Source of the DNA: Acidocella sp965199045
GTDB taxonomy: Bacteria; Pseudomonadota; Alphaproteobacteria; Acetobacterales; Acetobacteraceae
Length of the DNA: 64,000 nt
Assembly (NCBI GenBank): GCA_965199045.1
Contig: CBDAQL010000003.1
Coordinates: 1,116,001 to 1,180,000, forward strand
Direction of reading: 5' to 3'
The stretch's first letter is position 1. Every line of letters starts with the position of its first letter. The translations under genes and the position numbers were made by a program. Shown here in pieces: positions 1-8,357 of this stretch. The notes beneath the pieces are model-generated. The model searched no databases. It worked only from the letters and a program-made list of their open reading frames with translations, and was not told the origin of the DNA.

Positions 1-175
1 CAATTTAGAGGGCGATGCAGACATGGATTAGCTCGCGAAGCGAGCGCATCCAAAGTCATCGCACTCCAGCAGCCGGGTCCGCCGGCCGGGCGCAACATAA
101 CCGCCGGCGATGCGTTGGCAAGACGGGTGCCGAAATGTATACCCGTTTGAGCTTTCAAACCTGGAGATTTCTTGC

Positions 176-709
176 ATGGATGTGTCGAAAATTGCCGCTG
201 GACGTGATGTGCCGCATGACATCAACGTTGTGATCGAGATCCCGCAGGGATCCGGCGTCAAATACGAAATCGACAAGGAAAGCGGCGCTCTGGTGGTCGA
301 CCGGGTGGTCTTCACGCCGATGACCTACCCGGCAGCCTACGGCTTTATCCCAAATACGCTGGCCGATGATGGCGATCCGGCCGACGCCTTGGTGCTGATC
401 CCGGTTGCGGTAGTCCCTGGGGCGGTGATCCGGGCCCGGCCGATCGGGCTATTGAAAATGGAAGATGAAGCCGGCCAGGATGAAAAAATCATCTGTGTCC
501 CGCATGACAAGGTACATCCGCAATACACTGATATTACAGAAGTGGCACAGCTGCCCGCCATCACCCGCGACACCATCAAACACTTCTTCGAGCACTATAA
601 GGACTTGGAGAAAGGCAAATGGGTCAAAATCACCGGCTGGGGCGATCGTGCCGACGCTGAAGCAGCAATCCTGGAGAGCCAGAGGAAGGTAGCCGTCTCT
701 GCTGTCTAA
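176..709 (+). CDS. ppa: Inorganic pyrophosphatase (family I)
   Basis: Soluble cytoplasmic enzyme that hydrolyses pyrophosphate to two phosphates and so pulls biosynthetic reactions forward. The 177-residue product has the length of bacterial family I enzymes. The signature DGDPAD lies at residues 65-70, matching the metal-binding aspartates of this family, followed by a second acidic stretch MEDEAGQDEK near residue 100. The open frame extends upstream to 110, but the ATG at 176 is preferred: GGAG at 163-166 lies 9 bases before it and homologs start close to this point. The 175 bases upstream hold no gene that I recognise, only a short GCTCGC/GCGAGC hairpin at 31-45. The gene converges on pdxH with a 9-base gap. 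Confidence 0.96.
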   Translation: MDVSKIAAGRDVPHDINVVIEIPQGSGVKYEIDKESGALVVDRVVFTPMTYPAAYGFIPNTLADDGDPADALVLIPVAVVPGAVIRARPIGLLKMEDEAGQDEKIICVPHDKVHPQYTDITEVAQLPAITRDTIKHFFEHYKDLEKGKWVKITGWGDRADAEAAILESQRKVAVSAV

Positions 710-718
710 GGATCGGCC

Positions 719-1306
719 TTACGGATAAAGCCGGCTTTGCCGCCAAGCTGACCCGGCTGGCGTAAAAACGATGCGGTCATGCAGGCGGAATTCCTGGTCC
801 TGCCAGAATTCGAAAATTTCGGGGGTAACCCGCCAGCCGGACCAGAACGGCGGCCGGGGGGTCGTCTCCCCCGGAAATCGAGCATCGGCGGCTGCAAAAT
901 CGGCTTCGAACGTAGCCCGGTCCGGCAGCGGCCGCGATTGGGCCGAGGCCCAGGCGCCGATCCGTGACAATCGCGGCCGGCCGGCGAAATAGGCATCGGC
1001 CTGAGCATCCGAGACGGCCGTAACCTTGCCTTCGATGCGAATTTGCCGAAGCAGCGATTTCCAGTGAAACAGCAGCGCGACATTAGGGTTATTGTATATC
1101 TCTTTGGATTTTCGGGATTCCAGATTGGTGTAGAACACAAAACCCTGCCGATCCCATTCCTTCAGCAGCACTATACGGGCTGATGGCCGGCCTTCCGGGG
1201 TGCTGGTTGCCAGCGTCATCGCGTTCGGATCGCTCGGCTCGCCCTGCTTTGCCTCAGCCATCCAGGCCGCAAAGGTGTCGTAAGGATCGTCTAAATATTC
1301 AGTCAA
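719..1306 (-). CDS. pdxH: Pyridoxamine 5'-phosphate oxidase
   Basis: FMN-dependent oxidase that makes pyridoxal 5'-phosphate from PNP or PMP in the last step of vitamin B6 synthesis and salvage. The 195-residue product shows the family's FMN-binding segments: RIVLLKEWDRQGFVFYTN near residues 44-61, then the SRKSKEI stretch, and the conserved C-terminal WRQSRLYP (normally RL.P). The start codon is TTG at 1306-1304; GGAG lies 7 bases upstream, and translation from it gives the expected N-terminus. The gene is divergent from fabI across a 168-base gap that must hold both promoters, and convergent with ppa. Confidence 0.95.
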   Translation of the reverse strand: MTEYLDDPYDTFAAWMAEAKQGEPSDPNAMTLATSTPEGRPSARIVLLKEWDRQGFVFYTNLESRKSKEIYNNPNVALLFHWKSLLRQIRIEGKVTAVSDAQADAYFAGRPRLSRIGAWASAQSRPLPDRATFEADFAAADARFPGETTPRPPFWSGWRVTPEIFEFWQDQEFRLHDRIVFTPAGSAWRQSRLYP

Positions 1307-1474
1307 GCAAATGCTCCGCTTAAGGGTTGTTGAAGATAAACAGAATCCGCCGCGCTTTCCATGATACGGATCAAAAGGCTATTTTGCGCCGCCCGGTTTG
1401 CGGCCCTTGATTGCAGCCTGTACTCTATGTCACCAACCCTGATTCTCATGAATGCCCGCCCGGAGAACCCATTA

Positions 1475-2317
1475 ATGCCCGACACCGTTGCCCAGACCTC
1501 GAATGCTACCGGCACGCTGATGCAAGGCAAACGCGGGATTATCATGGGTGTCGCCAATAACCGCTCGATCGCCTGGGCCATCGCGCAGGCAGTTGCGGCC
1601 CAAGGCGGCGAGGTTGCCTTCACCTACCAGGGCGAGGCACTGGAAAAACGCGTGCGCCCGTTGGCGGCTTCGATCAATTCCGATCTTGTCATCCCCTGCG
1701 ATGTCGCCAATGACGAGGCGATGGACGAGGCGTTCGCCGCGGTCGCCGCCCGCTGGGGCAAAATCGATTTCTTGGTCCATGCCATCGGCTTTGCCGATAA
1801 AAATTACCTGCGCGGCCGTTTCCTCGATACGCCGCGGGCCGCCTTCCTGCAGGCGATGGATATTTCCTGTTATTCCTTCGCAGCCGCCGGCCGGCGCGCT
1901 GCCGCCTTGATGCCCGATGGCGGCGCGCTGTTGACGCTGACGTATCTTGGCGCCGAACGGGTGGTGCCGCATTACAATGTGATGGGTGTTGCCAAGGCGG
2001 CGCTCGAAGCTTCGGTGCGCTATATGGCGGCCGATCTCGGCGCCCAACAGGTCCGTGTCAACGCCATCAGCGCCGGGCCGATCAAAACCCTGGCCGCCGC
2101 CGGCATCGGCGATTTCAGCTACATCATGAAGTGGAACAAATATAACGCCCCGCTGGAACGTAACGTGGAACTGGAAGAGGTTGGCGGCGCCGGATTGTAC
2201 ATGCTCTCCGATCTCTCCAAGGGCGTTACCGGCGAGGTCCACCATGTCGATTGCGGCTACCACACCGTTGGTATGAAAAACCCGAACGCCCCGGATATCG
2301 GCGTCGCCGCCGATTAA
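1475..2317 (+). CDS. fabI: Enoyl-[acyl-carrier-protein] reductase (NADH)
   Basis: Catalyses the last reduction in each round of type II fatty acid elongation. The 280-residue short-chain-dehydrogenase fold has the FabI-type nucleotide loop GVANNRSIAWA at residues 25-35. The catalytic set Tyr157, Tyr167 and Lys174 has the same spacing as Y146/Y156/K163 of the E. coli enzyme. The open frame begins at 1361, but the ATG at 1475 has GGAG 9 bases upstream (1462-1465) and fits family length. The stop codon shares one base with the aroC start (TAATG), so the two are probably co-transcribed and translationally coupled. Confidence 0.95.
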   Translation: MPDTVAQTSNATGTLMQGKRGIIMGVANNRSIAWAIAQAVAAQGGEVAFTYQGEALEKRVRPLAASINSDLVIPCDVANDEAMDEAFAAVAARWGKIDFLVHAIGFADKNYLRGRFLDTPRAAFLQAMDISCYSFAAAGRRAAALMPDGGALLTLTYLGAERVVPHYNVMGVAKAALEASVRYMAADLGAQQVRVNAISAGPIKTLAAAGIGDFSYIMKWNKYNAPLERNVELEEVGGAGLYMLSDLSKGVTGEVHHVDCGYHTVGMKNPNAPDIGVAAD

Positions 2318-3429
2318 TGTCCCATAACAGCTTCGGGCATCTTTTTCGCGTAACCACCTGGGGCGAAAGCCACGGCCCCGCAATCGGCTGCGTCATCGAT
2401 GGCACGCCACCAGGGCTTGCGCTTTCCGAGACAGATATCCAACCGTTTCTCGACAAGCGCCGGCCTGGCCAATCCAAATACACCACCCAGCGGCAGGAGC
2501 CGGACCAGGTAAAAATCCTGTCCGGCGTTTACGCGGGACGCACCACCGGCACGCCAATCGCTTTGACGATCGAAAACGTCGACCAGCGCTCCAAGGACTA
2601 CAGCAATATCGCCGCGCAATTCCGGCCTGGCCACGCCGATATTGCTTACGAGCTCAAATACGGCATCCGCGACCCGCGCGGCGGCGGCCGCTCCTCGGCC
2701 CGGGAAACCGCGATGCGTGTCGCCGCCGGCGCCGTCGCCCGCAAGATCCTCGGTGAAAACGTCCAAATTCGCGGCGCCATGGTCGCCCTTGGCAGCCATT
2801 GGATCAGCCGCCCGCGCTGGGACTGGGCCGAGATCGATAACAACCCGTTTTTCTGCCCCGACCCGATCGCCGCCGATGCCTGGGCGGGCATTCTGGAACT
2901 GATCCGTAAAGCAGGATCATCCCTCGGCGCAGTGCTGGAAATTACCGCAACCGGCGTGAAACCTGGCCTCGGCGCGCCGATCTATGGCAAGCTCGACGCC
3001 GATATCGCCGCTGCCCTCATGAGCATCAATGCCGTCAAAGGCGTCGAAATCGGTGACGGCTTTGCCGCCGCCGCGCTGCAAGGCGAAGACGATGCCGACG
3101 AAATGCGAATGGAAAATGGCGAAGTGCAATTCCTCGCCAACCACGCCGGCGGCATCCTGGGCGGCATCTCCACCAGCCAACCCATCATCGCGCGCTTCGC
3201 CGTCAAACCCACCAGCTCAATCCTCACGCCAATGCGCAGCGTCGACCGCGACGGCAAAAACGTCGACGTCACCACCAAAGGCCGCCACGACCCCTGCGTC
3301 GGCATCCGCGCCGTACCGGTCGGCGAGGCCATGCTGGCCTGCGTCCTAGCCGACCACCTGCTGCGCCATCGCGCGCAAAATGGCGAAACCGCGCTGACGG
3401 CTATTTTGCAATTTACACAACTCGAATAA
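2317..3429 (+). CDS. aroC: Chorismate synthase
   Basis: Converts 5-enolpyruvylshikimate-3-phosphate to chorismate, the branch point for aromatic compounds, using reduced FMN. The 370-residue protein has the family signatures: WGESHGPAIG at residues 15-24 and RGGGRSSARET near residue 125, with further conserved glycine-rich loops. The start at 2317 overlaps the fabI stop by one base. An in-frame upstream ATG at 2251 lies inside fabI and is not needed. The fabI-aroC pairing recurs in alphaproteobacteria. Confidence 0.96.
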   Translation: MSHNSFGHLFRVTTWGESHGPAIGCVIDGTPPGLALSETDIQPFLDKRRPGQSKYTTQRQEPDQVKILSGVYAGRTTGTPIALTIENVDQRSKDYSNIAAQFRPGHADIAYELKYGIRDPRGGGRSSARETAMRVAAGAVARKILGENVQIRGAMVALGSHWISRPRWDWAEIDNNPFFCPDPIAADAWAGILELIRKAGSSLGAVLEITATGVKPGLGAPIYGKLDADIAAALMSINAVKGVEIGDGFAAAALQGEDDADEMRMENGEVQFLANHAGGILGGISTSQPIIARFAVKPTSSILTPMRSVDRDGKNVDVTTKGRHDPCVGIRAVPVGEAMLACVLADHLLRHRAQNGETALTAILQFTQLE

Positions 3430-3471
3430 TTCGGGTACGTAGGTTTACCTCCGTAATAAATAAGGTGAGCG

Positions 3472-3924
3472 ATGGCCAGGTGGCTCAAATTTATATTGGT
3501 TGGCGCTTTAGTGATTCTCGGAGGTTGTACCCATTCCCTATACATATCGGATCGCTCGACAGGCGCATCTGGCCAAACGACTGTCGACACTTTTGGAAAG
3601 AATGCCGGCCCGATTTATCTCAACTTTGAGGGAAAAAATTATTCTGGGCATTGGGTTTATGTTCCTGGGCCTGCCACGTTTAGCCTGACAACGGCGAGTG
3701 CCAATTCGATGGCAACCAATGGGATAACCACCGAGACAGACGTTGGAACAGCATCCGCATATGGGATGACCGGATCAACGATGGGTAACGGCTCAATCTT
3801 GATGTCAGCTGGACCAGGCTCATCGCTCCGCTGCGTATTTGATTTCAATTCGATGTCTTCTTCTGGGTTGGGCGCCTGCCGCGATGAGGTAGGCGGTATG
3901 TACGATATTCAAATCAGCCGTTGA
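3472..3924 (+). CDS. Predicted small lipoprotein, function unknown
   Basis: 150 residues. The N-terminus has a lysine, a hydrophobic stretch (FILVGALVILGG) and a lipobox LGGC with the modified cysteine at about residue 19, so it is predicted to be exported and lipidated. The rest is rich in Ser, Thr, Gly and Asn, with two further cysteines near the C-terminus that could form a disulfide. I recognise no domain. A good ribosome site (AAGGTGAG) lies 4-11 bases before the ATG. It faces two leftward lipoprotein genes across repeat copy 1; the three are not obviously homologous, though all are small exported lipoproteins. Confidence 0.7.
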   Translation: MARWLKFILVGALVILGGCTHSLYISDRSTGASGQTTVDTFGKNAGPIYLNFEGKNYSGHWVYVPGPATFSLTTASANSMATNGITTETDVGTASAYGMTGSTMGNGSILMSAGPGSSLRCVFDFNSMSSSGLGACRDEVGGMYDIQISR

Positions 3925-3960
3925 TAACCATGGGGCAGCAGAGCCGATTAGGTTCAAAAT

Positions 3961-4018
3961 GCTGGCCCAGACTCGCAAAAGTTTTTGCGTCGCTTTTTTC
4001 AAAAAGCGACTTCTTGCC
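3961..4018. repeat. Dispersed palindromic repeat, copy 1
   Basis: Fills the gap between the convergent lipoprotein genes. Core hairpin at 3989-4010: GTCGCTTTTT, loop TC, AAAAAGCGAC, a perfect 10-bp stem. It is preceded by the family's flank (GCCCAGA then a run of T after AAAAG) and followed by TTCTTGCC. Four similar copies occur at 15.5, 17.5, 23.6 and 44.9 kb. Confidence 0.75.
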
Positions 4019-4023
4019 TTACG

Positions 4024-4548
4024 TTATTGCAAAAAGCCCCAGCGCTCTACGGCGGGCTCTGCTTCGGCCCATTTCCAGGTGCCGTCGGTTTGTTCGCAGG
4101 CGGTGGTTATATAAACCGGACGCGGTGCTGCTGGATTATTGCTGGTGATGATGGTGAAGGCGACTTCCTTGCAGGTGGTAAGCGAGGAATTGATGACCCT
4201 GGTGACCGTGACGTCGCCATGGGCGTCGCCGATGGGGATATCGTAGGCGATTTTCCAGGCGGCTTCCTGGCCGGGCTGCATGGTTGCGACGGCGGCGGCG
4301 ATCTTGTCCTGCTGGCCTTGATGCAGTTTGCGCGAGAGGTATTTCTGCAGGGCCGTGATTGCCGCCTGGGTGCCGACGCCGGCGGCGTAGCCGATCAAGG
4401 GATTGGCGGTTATGGCGCTGACGCCGATGGCGGCAGCGGCGCCGCTGGCAGGTCCGGCGCTGGTGACCAGGGCGCTGTTTTCACTGCAGGCCGCCAGCGA
4501 ACCTGCAATCAGCACCACCATCACCGTGCGTGACGGCGTGGCAATCAC
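4024..4548 (-). CDS. Predicted lipoprotein, downstream paralog of a tandem pair
   Basis: 174 residues if translation starts at the GTG at 4548-4546. That GTG overlaps the stop codon of the upstream paralog as GTGA and gives a compact signal (MIATPSRT, a hydrophobic run, lipobox LAAC). The longer frame from 4599 would begin inside the upstream gene and puts residues before the signal, so it is less likely. A glycine/alanine-rich segment resembling a glycine zipper follows the lipid site. The C-terminal half matches the upstream gene: IPI.D.HG.VTVTR, CKE, and an ending of the form WKWA.AEPA.ERWG.LQ. Probable envelope lipoprotein; function unknown. Confidence 0.7.
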   Translation of the reverse strand: MIATPSRTVMVVLIAGSLAACSENSALVTSAGPASGAAAAIGVSAITANPLIGYAAGVGTQAAITALQKYLSRKLHQGQQDKIAAAVATMQPGQEAAWKIAYDIPIGDAHGDVTVTRVINSSLTTCKEVAFTIITSNNPAAPRPVYITTACEQTDGTWKWAEAEPAVERWGFLQ

Positions 4549-5093
4549 TGCAGGGCGCCCCAGCGTTCCGTAGCAGGTTCCGCGGTTGCCCATTTCCACA
4601 TGGCGCCGTCGCGGCAGACATCGGCGGTGTAGAAGTCGCGGTGCGGCTGTCGATGCTGTATTGTATCGACCGAGAAGATGATTTCCTTGCAGGCGAAGGC
4701 AGGTTCATTACCCGCGGGCACGGCAGGCGTGATGTCGCGGGTGACGGTAACTTCGCCGTGCTGGTCATCCTCGATCGGGATTTGGTGCACGACGCTCCAG
4801 GTTCCAACACCGCCCTCGGGGATATTGCCGGCGGCGCCCGCGATGGCGTTCTGTTCAGCTTCATGAACCCGCTTTTCAAGATACTGCACGCCGGCGATGG
4901 CAGCTGCCTGGGTGCCAAGGCCGATGCCCGCGGTGACTGCGCCGTTGCTGGTGACTGCGTTGGAGATTGCAGCAGCGCCGACACCGGCTCCGGCGCCGGC
5001 GGATTGGGTTAACAACGAGCTGCATCCGCTGAGCAAAATTGAAGCCGGCAGGATGACCCAAAAGGTCAGTTGCAACCGTGAATTTTTCGGCAT
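4545..5093 (-). CDS. Predicted lipoprotein, upstream paralog of a tandem pair
   Basis: 182 residues. The start is set at the ATG at 5093-5091, which gives the signal MPKNSRLQLTFWVILPASIL with lipobox LSGC; the open frame to 5156 adds residues unlike a signal peptide. After the lipid site comes an Ala/Gly-rich segment (AGAGAGVGAAA and onward), compatible with a membrane-associated glycine zipper. The C-terminal domain shares conserved positions with the downstream paralog, including two cysteines and the final WKWATAEPATERWGALQ. The GTGA overlap implies one transcript. An AT-rich perfect dyad lies about 85-105 bases upstream. Confidence 0.72.
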   Translation of the reverse strand: MPKNSRLQLTFWVILPASILLSGCSSLLTQSAGAGAGVGAAAISNAVTSNGAVTAGIGLGTQAAAIAGVQYLEKRVHEAEQNAIAGAAGNIPEGGVGTWSVVHQIPIEDDQHGEVTVTRDITPAVPAGNEPAFACKEIIFSVDTIQHRQPHRDFYTADVCRDGAMWKWATAEPATERWGALQ

Positions 5094-5175
5094 GAGGCCC
5101 CGCTCAATATTATTAACTAATAAAGAGTTGGGAGGAGGGTGCGGCCAGACAAGCAAACCGGCGCCAATCTAAACG

Positions 5176-5199
5176 CTGATTAATCTATTGATTAATCAG
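5176..5199. promoter_or_regulatory. Perfect AT-rich dyad upstream of the lipoprotein pair
   Basis: CTGATTAATC, spacer TATT, GATTAATCAG: ten paired bases without mismatch. It lies between the coq7 stop (5260) and the lipoprotein start (5093). No T-run follows on the minus strand, so an operator for a dimeric regulator is more likely than a classical terminator for coq7. I recognise no named site. Confidence 0.4.
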
Positions 5200-5259
5200 T
5201 TGGTTGAACCGTAAATCAAACTGAGCGCAGGCGATTTTAGAGGGAGGTGGAACCGCGGT

Positions 5260-5769
5260 TCAGATCTTTTCGCTGATCCTGATCGCGGCTTTGCATCCGG
5301 TCTTTATGACAGCGGTCAAGAACCGATAGGCGGGGGCTTTTTCAGCCTCGTTTGCCAATGCAATGTCCCGGTGCATGATCTCTTCGGCGCGGAACCGGGT
5401 GATAGTGGCTTTGAGCTCCGGATCATCCTCTCCCAGCGCTTCTTCCTGCGCGCCGTAATGCTCATCGATGGTCTCTTCGATTGCCACGGTGCAAGCCATG
5501 GCCGTGCGTGGCCCTAATGCCGCGGTAACCGCGCCCAGCGCAAAGCCGGCGATGTCCCATAGCGGCAGCAGCACGGTTGGCCTGACCCTGCGGCGATGGA
5601 TCAAATCTGAGAAACGTTCCAGATGCGCCTGTTCCTGCGCCTGCATATGCCGCAATTCCGCGGCATGCGGACTGCGTCCCAGCACCGCGAGTTGACCGGC
5701 ATAAATCCGTGCCGCACCATATTCGCCGGCGTGATCAACCCGGATGAATTCTTTAATCTGATCAGTCAT
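5260..5769 (-). CDS. coq7: 5-demethoxyubiquinol hydroxylase (Coq7 family)
   Basis: Di-iron, membrane-associated monooxygenase that carries out a late ring hydroxylation in ubiquinone synthesis. The 169-residue protein has the full ligand set expected for the family: Glu16 (DHAGEYGA), Glu46 and His49 (EQAH), Glu98 (IEETIDEHY), and Glu130 with His133 (EEIMH). A hydrophobic segment near residues 66-86 could anchor it to the membrane. Its ATG overlaps the stop of the dsbB remnant (ATGA), so it sits in the hslV-hslU-dsbB-coq7 leftward run. Confidence 0.95.
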   Translation of the reverse strand: MTDQIKEFIRVDHAGEYGAARIYAGQLAVLGRSPHAAELRHMQAQEQAHLERFSDLIHRRRVRPTVLLPLWDIAGFALGAVTAALGPRTAMACTVAIEETIDEHYGAQEEALGEDDPELKATITRFRAEEIMHRDIALANEAEKAPAYRFLTAVIKTGCKAAIRISEKI

Positions 5770-6237
5770 CGCACCTGCCTTGGTCTACGCAATACATAAC
5801 TTGATAGCACGGCCGCAAAGAACAACGCATATAATAGATCCATCGCCGCCATCGAGATCGGCAAGCCGGGGATCAGGAAGGTTGGTTCATCGCAAGGTTT
5901 TGCCGGCATCATCGGTAGCGCCGCGCCGGGGGTTAATATGCCGTTGCATTCCGGCAACGGGCTTTGCCACCAATGAAATTCGACGCCGACATGGATCAAG
6001 GAGATGGCCGCGCCTGCCAGCAACGTCGAGTACCGCCAGGGCCAGAACAATGCGCGCCGGAACAGGCGGTGAGATGGCTGCGATGACGCCAAGCAATATG
6101 ACGATCCGATAAGGCCAGCGTTCCCACAGGCAAAGCGGGCAGGGGTAAAGCCGCATGAAATCCTGCACGTAATAGGCGACCGCCAAGGCAGCCAAGGCTG
6201 CCAATGCCGTCGCCACGCCCGCCAGCCGAAAGTTCAA
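5766..6237 (-). pseudogene. dsbB: Disulfide bond formation protein B, with a frameshift
   Basis: DsbB re-oxidises periplasmic DsbA and passes electrons to quinone. The first frame (6237 down to about 6030) encodes MNFRLAG, two hydrophobic helices and the CPLC redox motif. The second frame (about 6030 to 5766) continues with LLAGAAISLIHVGVEFHWWQ, then the second cysteine pair (PLPEC and KPCDEP) and a last membrane helix. Together they make a normal DsbB of about 157 residues with all four redox cysteines. The break lies near 6024-6033 (CTGGCGGTACTCGACG on the minus strand) and corresponds to one extra base or two missing bases. No other damage is visible, so a recent mutation or an assembly error are both possible. 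The start overlaps hslU by 4 bases. Confidence 0.8.
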
Positions 6238-7553
6238 AGAATGAACCGGCTGAGGTCCCCCTTGGAGGCCAAAGGCGCGACCTTTTCATTGACGTAGGCA
6301 GCATCTACCAGCACGTGCTCTCCGGTGCGGTCGGTCGCCGAAAAGCTGATCTCTTCGAGCAGCCGCTCCAGCACGGTCGCCAATCTGCGGGCGCCGATAT
6401 TCTCAACCCGGTCGTTGATGTCGTAAGCCAGCCCCGCCAGCGCATCGACCGCATCATCCGCGAACGCCAGTGAGACGCCCTCGGTATTCAGCAAGGCGGT
6501 GTATTGCTTCAGCAAAGAATGTTCCGGCTCTGTCAGTATCCGGCGGAAATCCTCGCGCGAGAGCGATGACAGTTCCACCCTGATCGGCAACCGGCCCTGC
6601 AATTCCGGCAACAAATCGGCCGGCTTGGCGACGTGAAAAGCGCCGGAAGCGATGAACAGGATATGGTCGGTTTTAACCGGGCCATATTTGGTCGAAACCG
6701 TGGTGCCTTCGATCAACGGCAGCAAATCCCGCTGCACGCCTTCGCGCGATACATCGCCGCCGCGAAAGCCGTTTTCGGTCTTGGCGCAGATCTTGTCGAT
6801 CTCATCGAGGAAGACGATGCCGTTATTCTCGGCGTGGCTGAGGGCATCCTTGGTCAGCGCCTCGGTATCCAGCAGCCGGTCGGCCTCTTCGCGCTCCAAT
6901 GCCTTGCGGGCGTCCGGTACCAGCATTTTGCGCTTCTGCGCCTGCCGCCCGAACATCCCCTTCATCATCTCGCCGAGGTTGATGGCGCCGTTTTGCGGCG
7001 CGCCGGGGATGTCGATCATGCCGATCGCCTGGCCTCCGGTTTCGCCGACAGCGATTTCGATTTCTTTGTCCTCAAGCTCGCCGGCGCGCAGCATGCGGCG
7101 GAATTTTACCTTGGTATCGGCGGCAGCACCTTCGCCCACCAGGGCGTTGACCAGCCGCTCCTCCGCGGCGAGCTCGGCTTTCGCCTCCACACCCTTGCGG
7201 TTCTGCTCGCGCAGCATGGTAATTGAAGCCTCAACCAGGTCGCGGATAATGCTTTCCACATCGCGGCCGACATAGCCGACTTCGGTGAATTTGGTGGCTT
7301 CGACTTTGATGAACGGCGCCTGCGCCAATTTCGCCAGGCGCCGGGCGATTTCGGTTTTGCCGCAGCCGGTGGGGCCGATCATCAGGATGTTCTTCGGCAC
7401 CACCTCTTCGCGCATGCCTTCAGGCAGCTGCAGCCGCCGCCAGCGGTTTCGCAAAGCGATGGCGACCGCACGCTTGGCGTCATGCTGGCCGATGATAAAA
7501 CGGTCCAATTCAGAAACGATTTCACGCGGGGTGTAGACGGGGACATCGATCAC
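6234..7553 (-). CDS. hslU: ATP-dependent protease ATPase subunit HslU
   Basis: AAA+ unfoldase that feeds proteins to the HslV peptidase chamber. The 439-residue protein has the N-terminal TPREIVSELDRFIIGQ motif, Walker A GPTGCGKT at residues 60-67, the neighbouring EVGYVGRDVESI segment typical of HslU, and Walker B with IVFLDEIDKIC. Length is normal. Its start overlaps the hslV stop by 4 bases and its stop overlaps the dsbB remnant by 4 bases. hslVU operons are often controlled by heat-shock sigma factors; no such promoter was identified here. Confidence 0.97.
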   Translation of the reverse strand: MIDVPVYTPREIVSELDRFIIGQHDAKRAVAIALRNRWRRLQLPEGMREEVVPKNILMIGPTGCGKTEIARRLAKLAQAPFIKVEATKFTEVGYVGRDVESIIRDLVEASITMLREQNRKGVEAKAELAAEERLVNALVGEGAAADTKVKFRRMLRAGELEDKEIEIAVGETGGQAIGMIDIPGAPQNGAINLGEMMKGMFGRQAQKRKMLVPDARKALEREEADRLLDTEALTKDALSHAENNGIVFLDEIDKICAKTENGFRGGDVSREGVQRDLLPLIEGTTVSTKYGPVKTDHILFIASGAFHVAKPADLLPELQGRLPIRVELSSLSREDFRRILTEPEHSLLKQYTALLNTEGVSLAFADDAVDALAGLAYDINDRVENIGARRLATVLERLLEEISFSATDRTGEHVLVDAAYVNEKVAPLASKGDLSRFIL

Positions 7554-8119
7554 AGGGATTCAACAATCAAATTTTCGTTGGTGTAAATACAAATATCAGC
7601 GGCAATCTTCATCGCCCGCCGGGCAATCTCCTCGGCGCCCAAATCCGGCACGGTCATCAAGGCGCGCGCCGCCGACAGCGCAAAATTGCCGCCCGAGCCG
7701 ATTGCGACGATGCCGTCCGAGGGTTCAAGCACATCGCCATTGCCGGTCAACGTAAAGCTGCGCTCGGCATCCGCGACGATCAACATGGCTTCCAGCCGGC
7801 GCAGATAACGTTCGGTCCGCCAATCCTTGGCGAGCTCCACGCAAGCGCGCTCAAGCTGATTGGGAAACCGCTCGAGCTTGGTTTCAAGCCGTTCCAACAG
7901 GGTGAATGCATCCGCGGTAGCCCCGGCAAAACCGACGATGACAGCGCCGTTGCCGATCCGGCGGACCTTCCGGGCATTGCCCTTCACCACGGTATTGCCA
8001 AGGGAAACCTGGCCGTCACCCGCCATCGTCACCTTGCCGTCGCGGCGAACACATAAAATGGTCGTGCCATGCCAGCCAACCGGGTCATGGGAGCCTGCGG
8101 AGTTTGTCAAATTCGTCAT
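7550..8119 (-). CDS. hslV: ATP-dependent protease peptidase subunit HslV
   Basis: N-terminal-threonine peptidase of the HslUV proteasome-like complex. From the ATG at 8119 the product is 189 residues. The catalytic threonine of the TTIL sequence is at position 19, so an 18-residue propeptide would be removed. GDGQVSLGN, GFAGATADAFTLLERLE and GSGGNFALSAARAL are typical family blocks. The longer frame to 8176 adds residues not seen in the family. The upstream gap to pstA (8120-8357) holds no intact gene, only a short toxin-like remnant (see findings). Confidence 0.96.
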   Translation of the reverse strand: MTNLTNSAGSHDPVGWHGTTILCVRRDGKVTMAGDGQVSLGNTVVKGNARKVRRIGNGAVIVGFAGATADAFTLLERLETKLERFPNQLERACVELAKDWRTERYLRRLEAMLIVADAERSFTLTGNGDVLEPSDGIVAIGSGGNFALSAARALMTVPDLGAEEIARRAMKIAADICIYTNENLIVESL

Positions 8120-8357
8120 GCAGCGGAAATGGCACCCCCGCCACCGCCTCGCAAGTCCCGCAAGGCAGGTAGGCAAAAGGGCCAGGACTTGTTGCGGGAC
8201 TGAATGGCTTTACCGAGGCGAATCCGGCGATGCAGGAGATGAATACCTTGCTTGCCATGACGCGATAGATGATGCGGAAAGGCCCCGGCAAAGCTGCCGG
8301 AACGCCCGGACGCCCAATAGTTCAGGCTTGCCGGTTTCTAAAAAAGAACCGCTTGCT

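Noticed and set aside
1472..2383. 303-residue open frame antisense to fabI
   Set aside because: Opposite a certain gene, rich in Gly/Arg/His, no motif.
3989..4010. Repeat hairpin as a simple rho-independent terminator
   Set aside because: The T-run is inside the stem and none follows it; the same layout recurs in five places with flanks, so it is better described as a repeat element.
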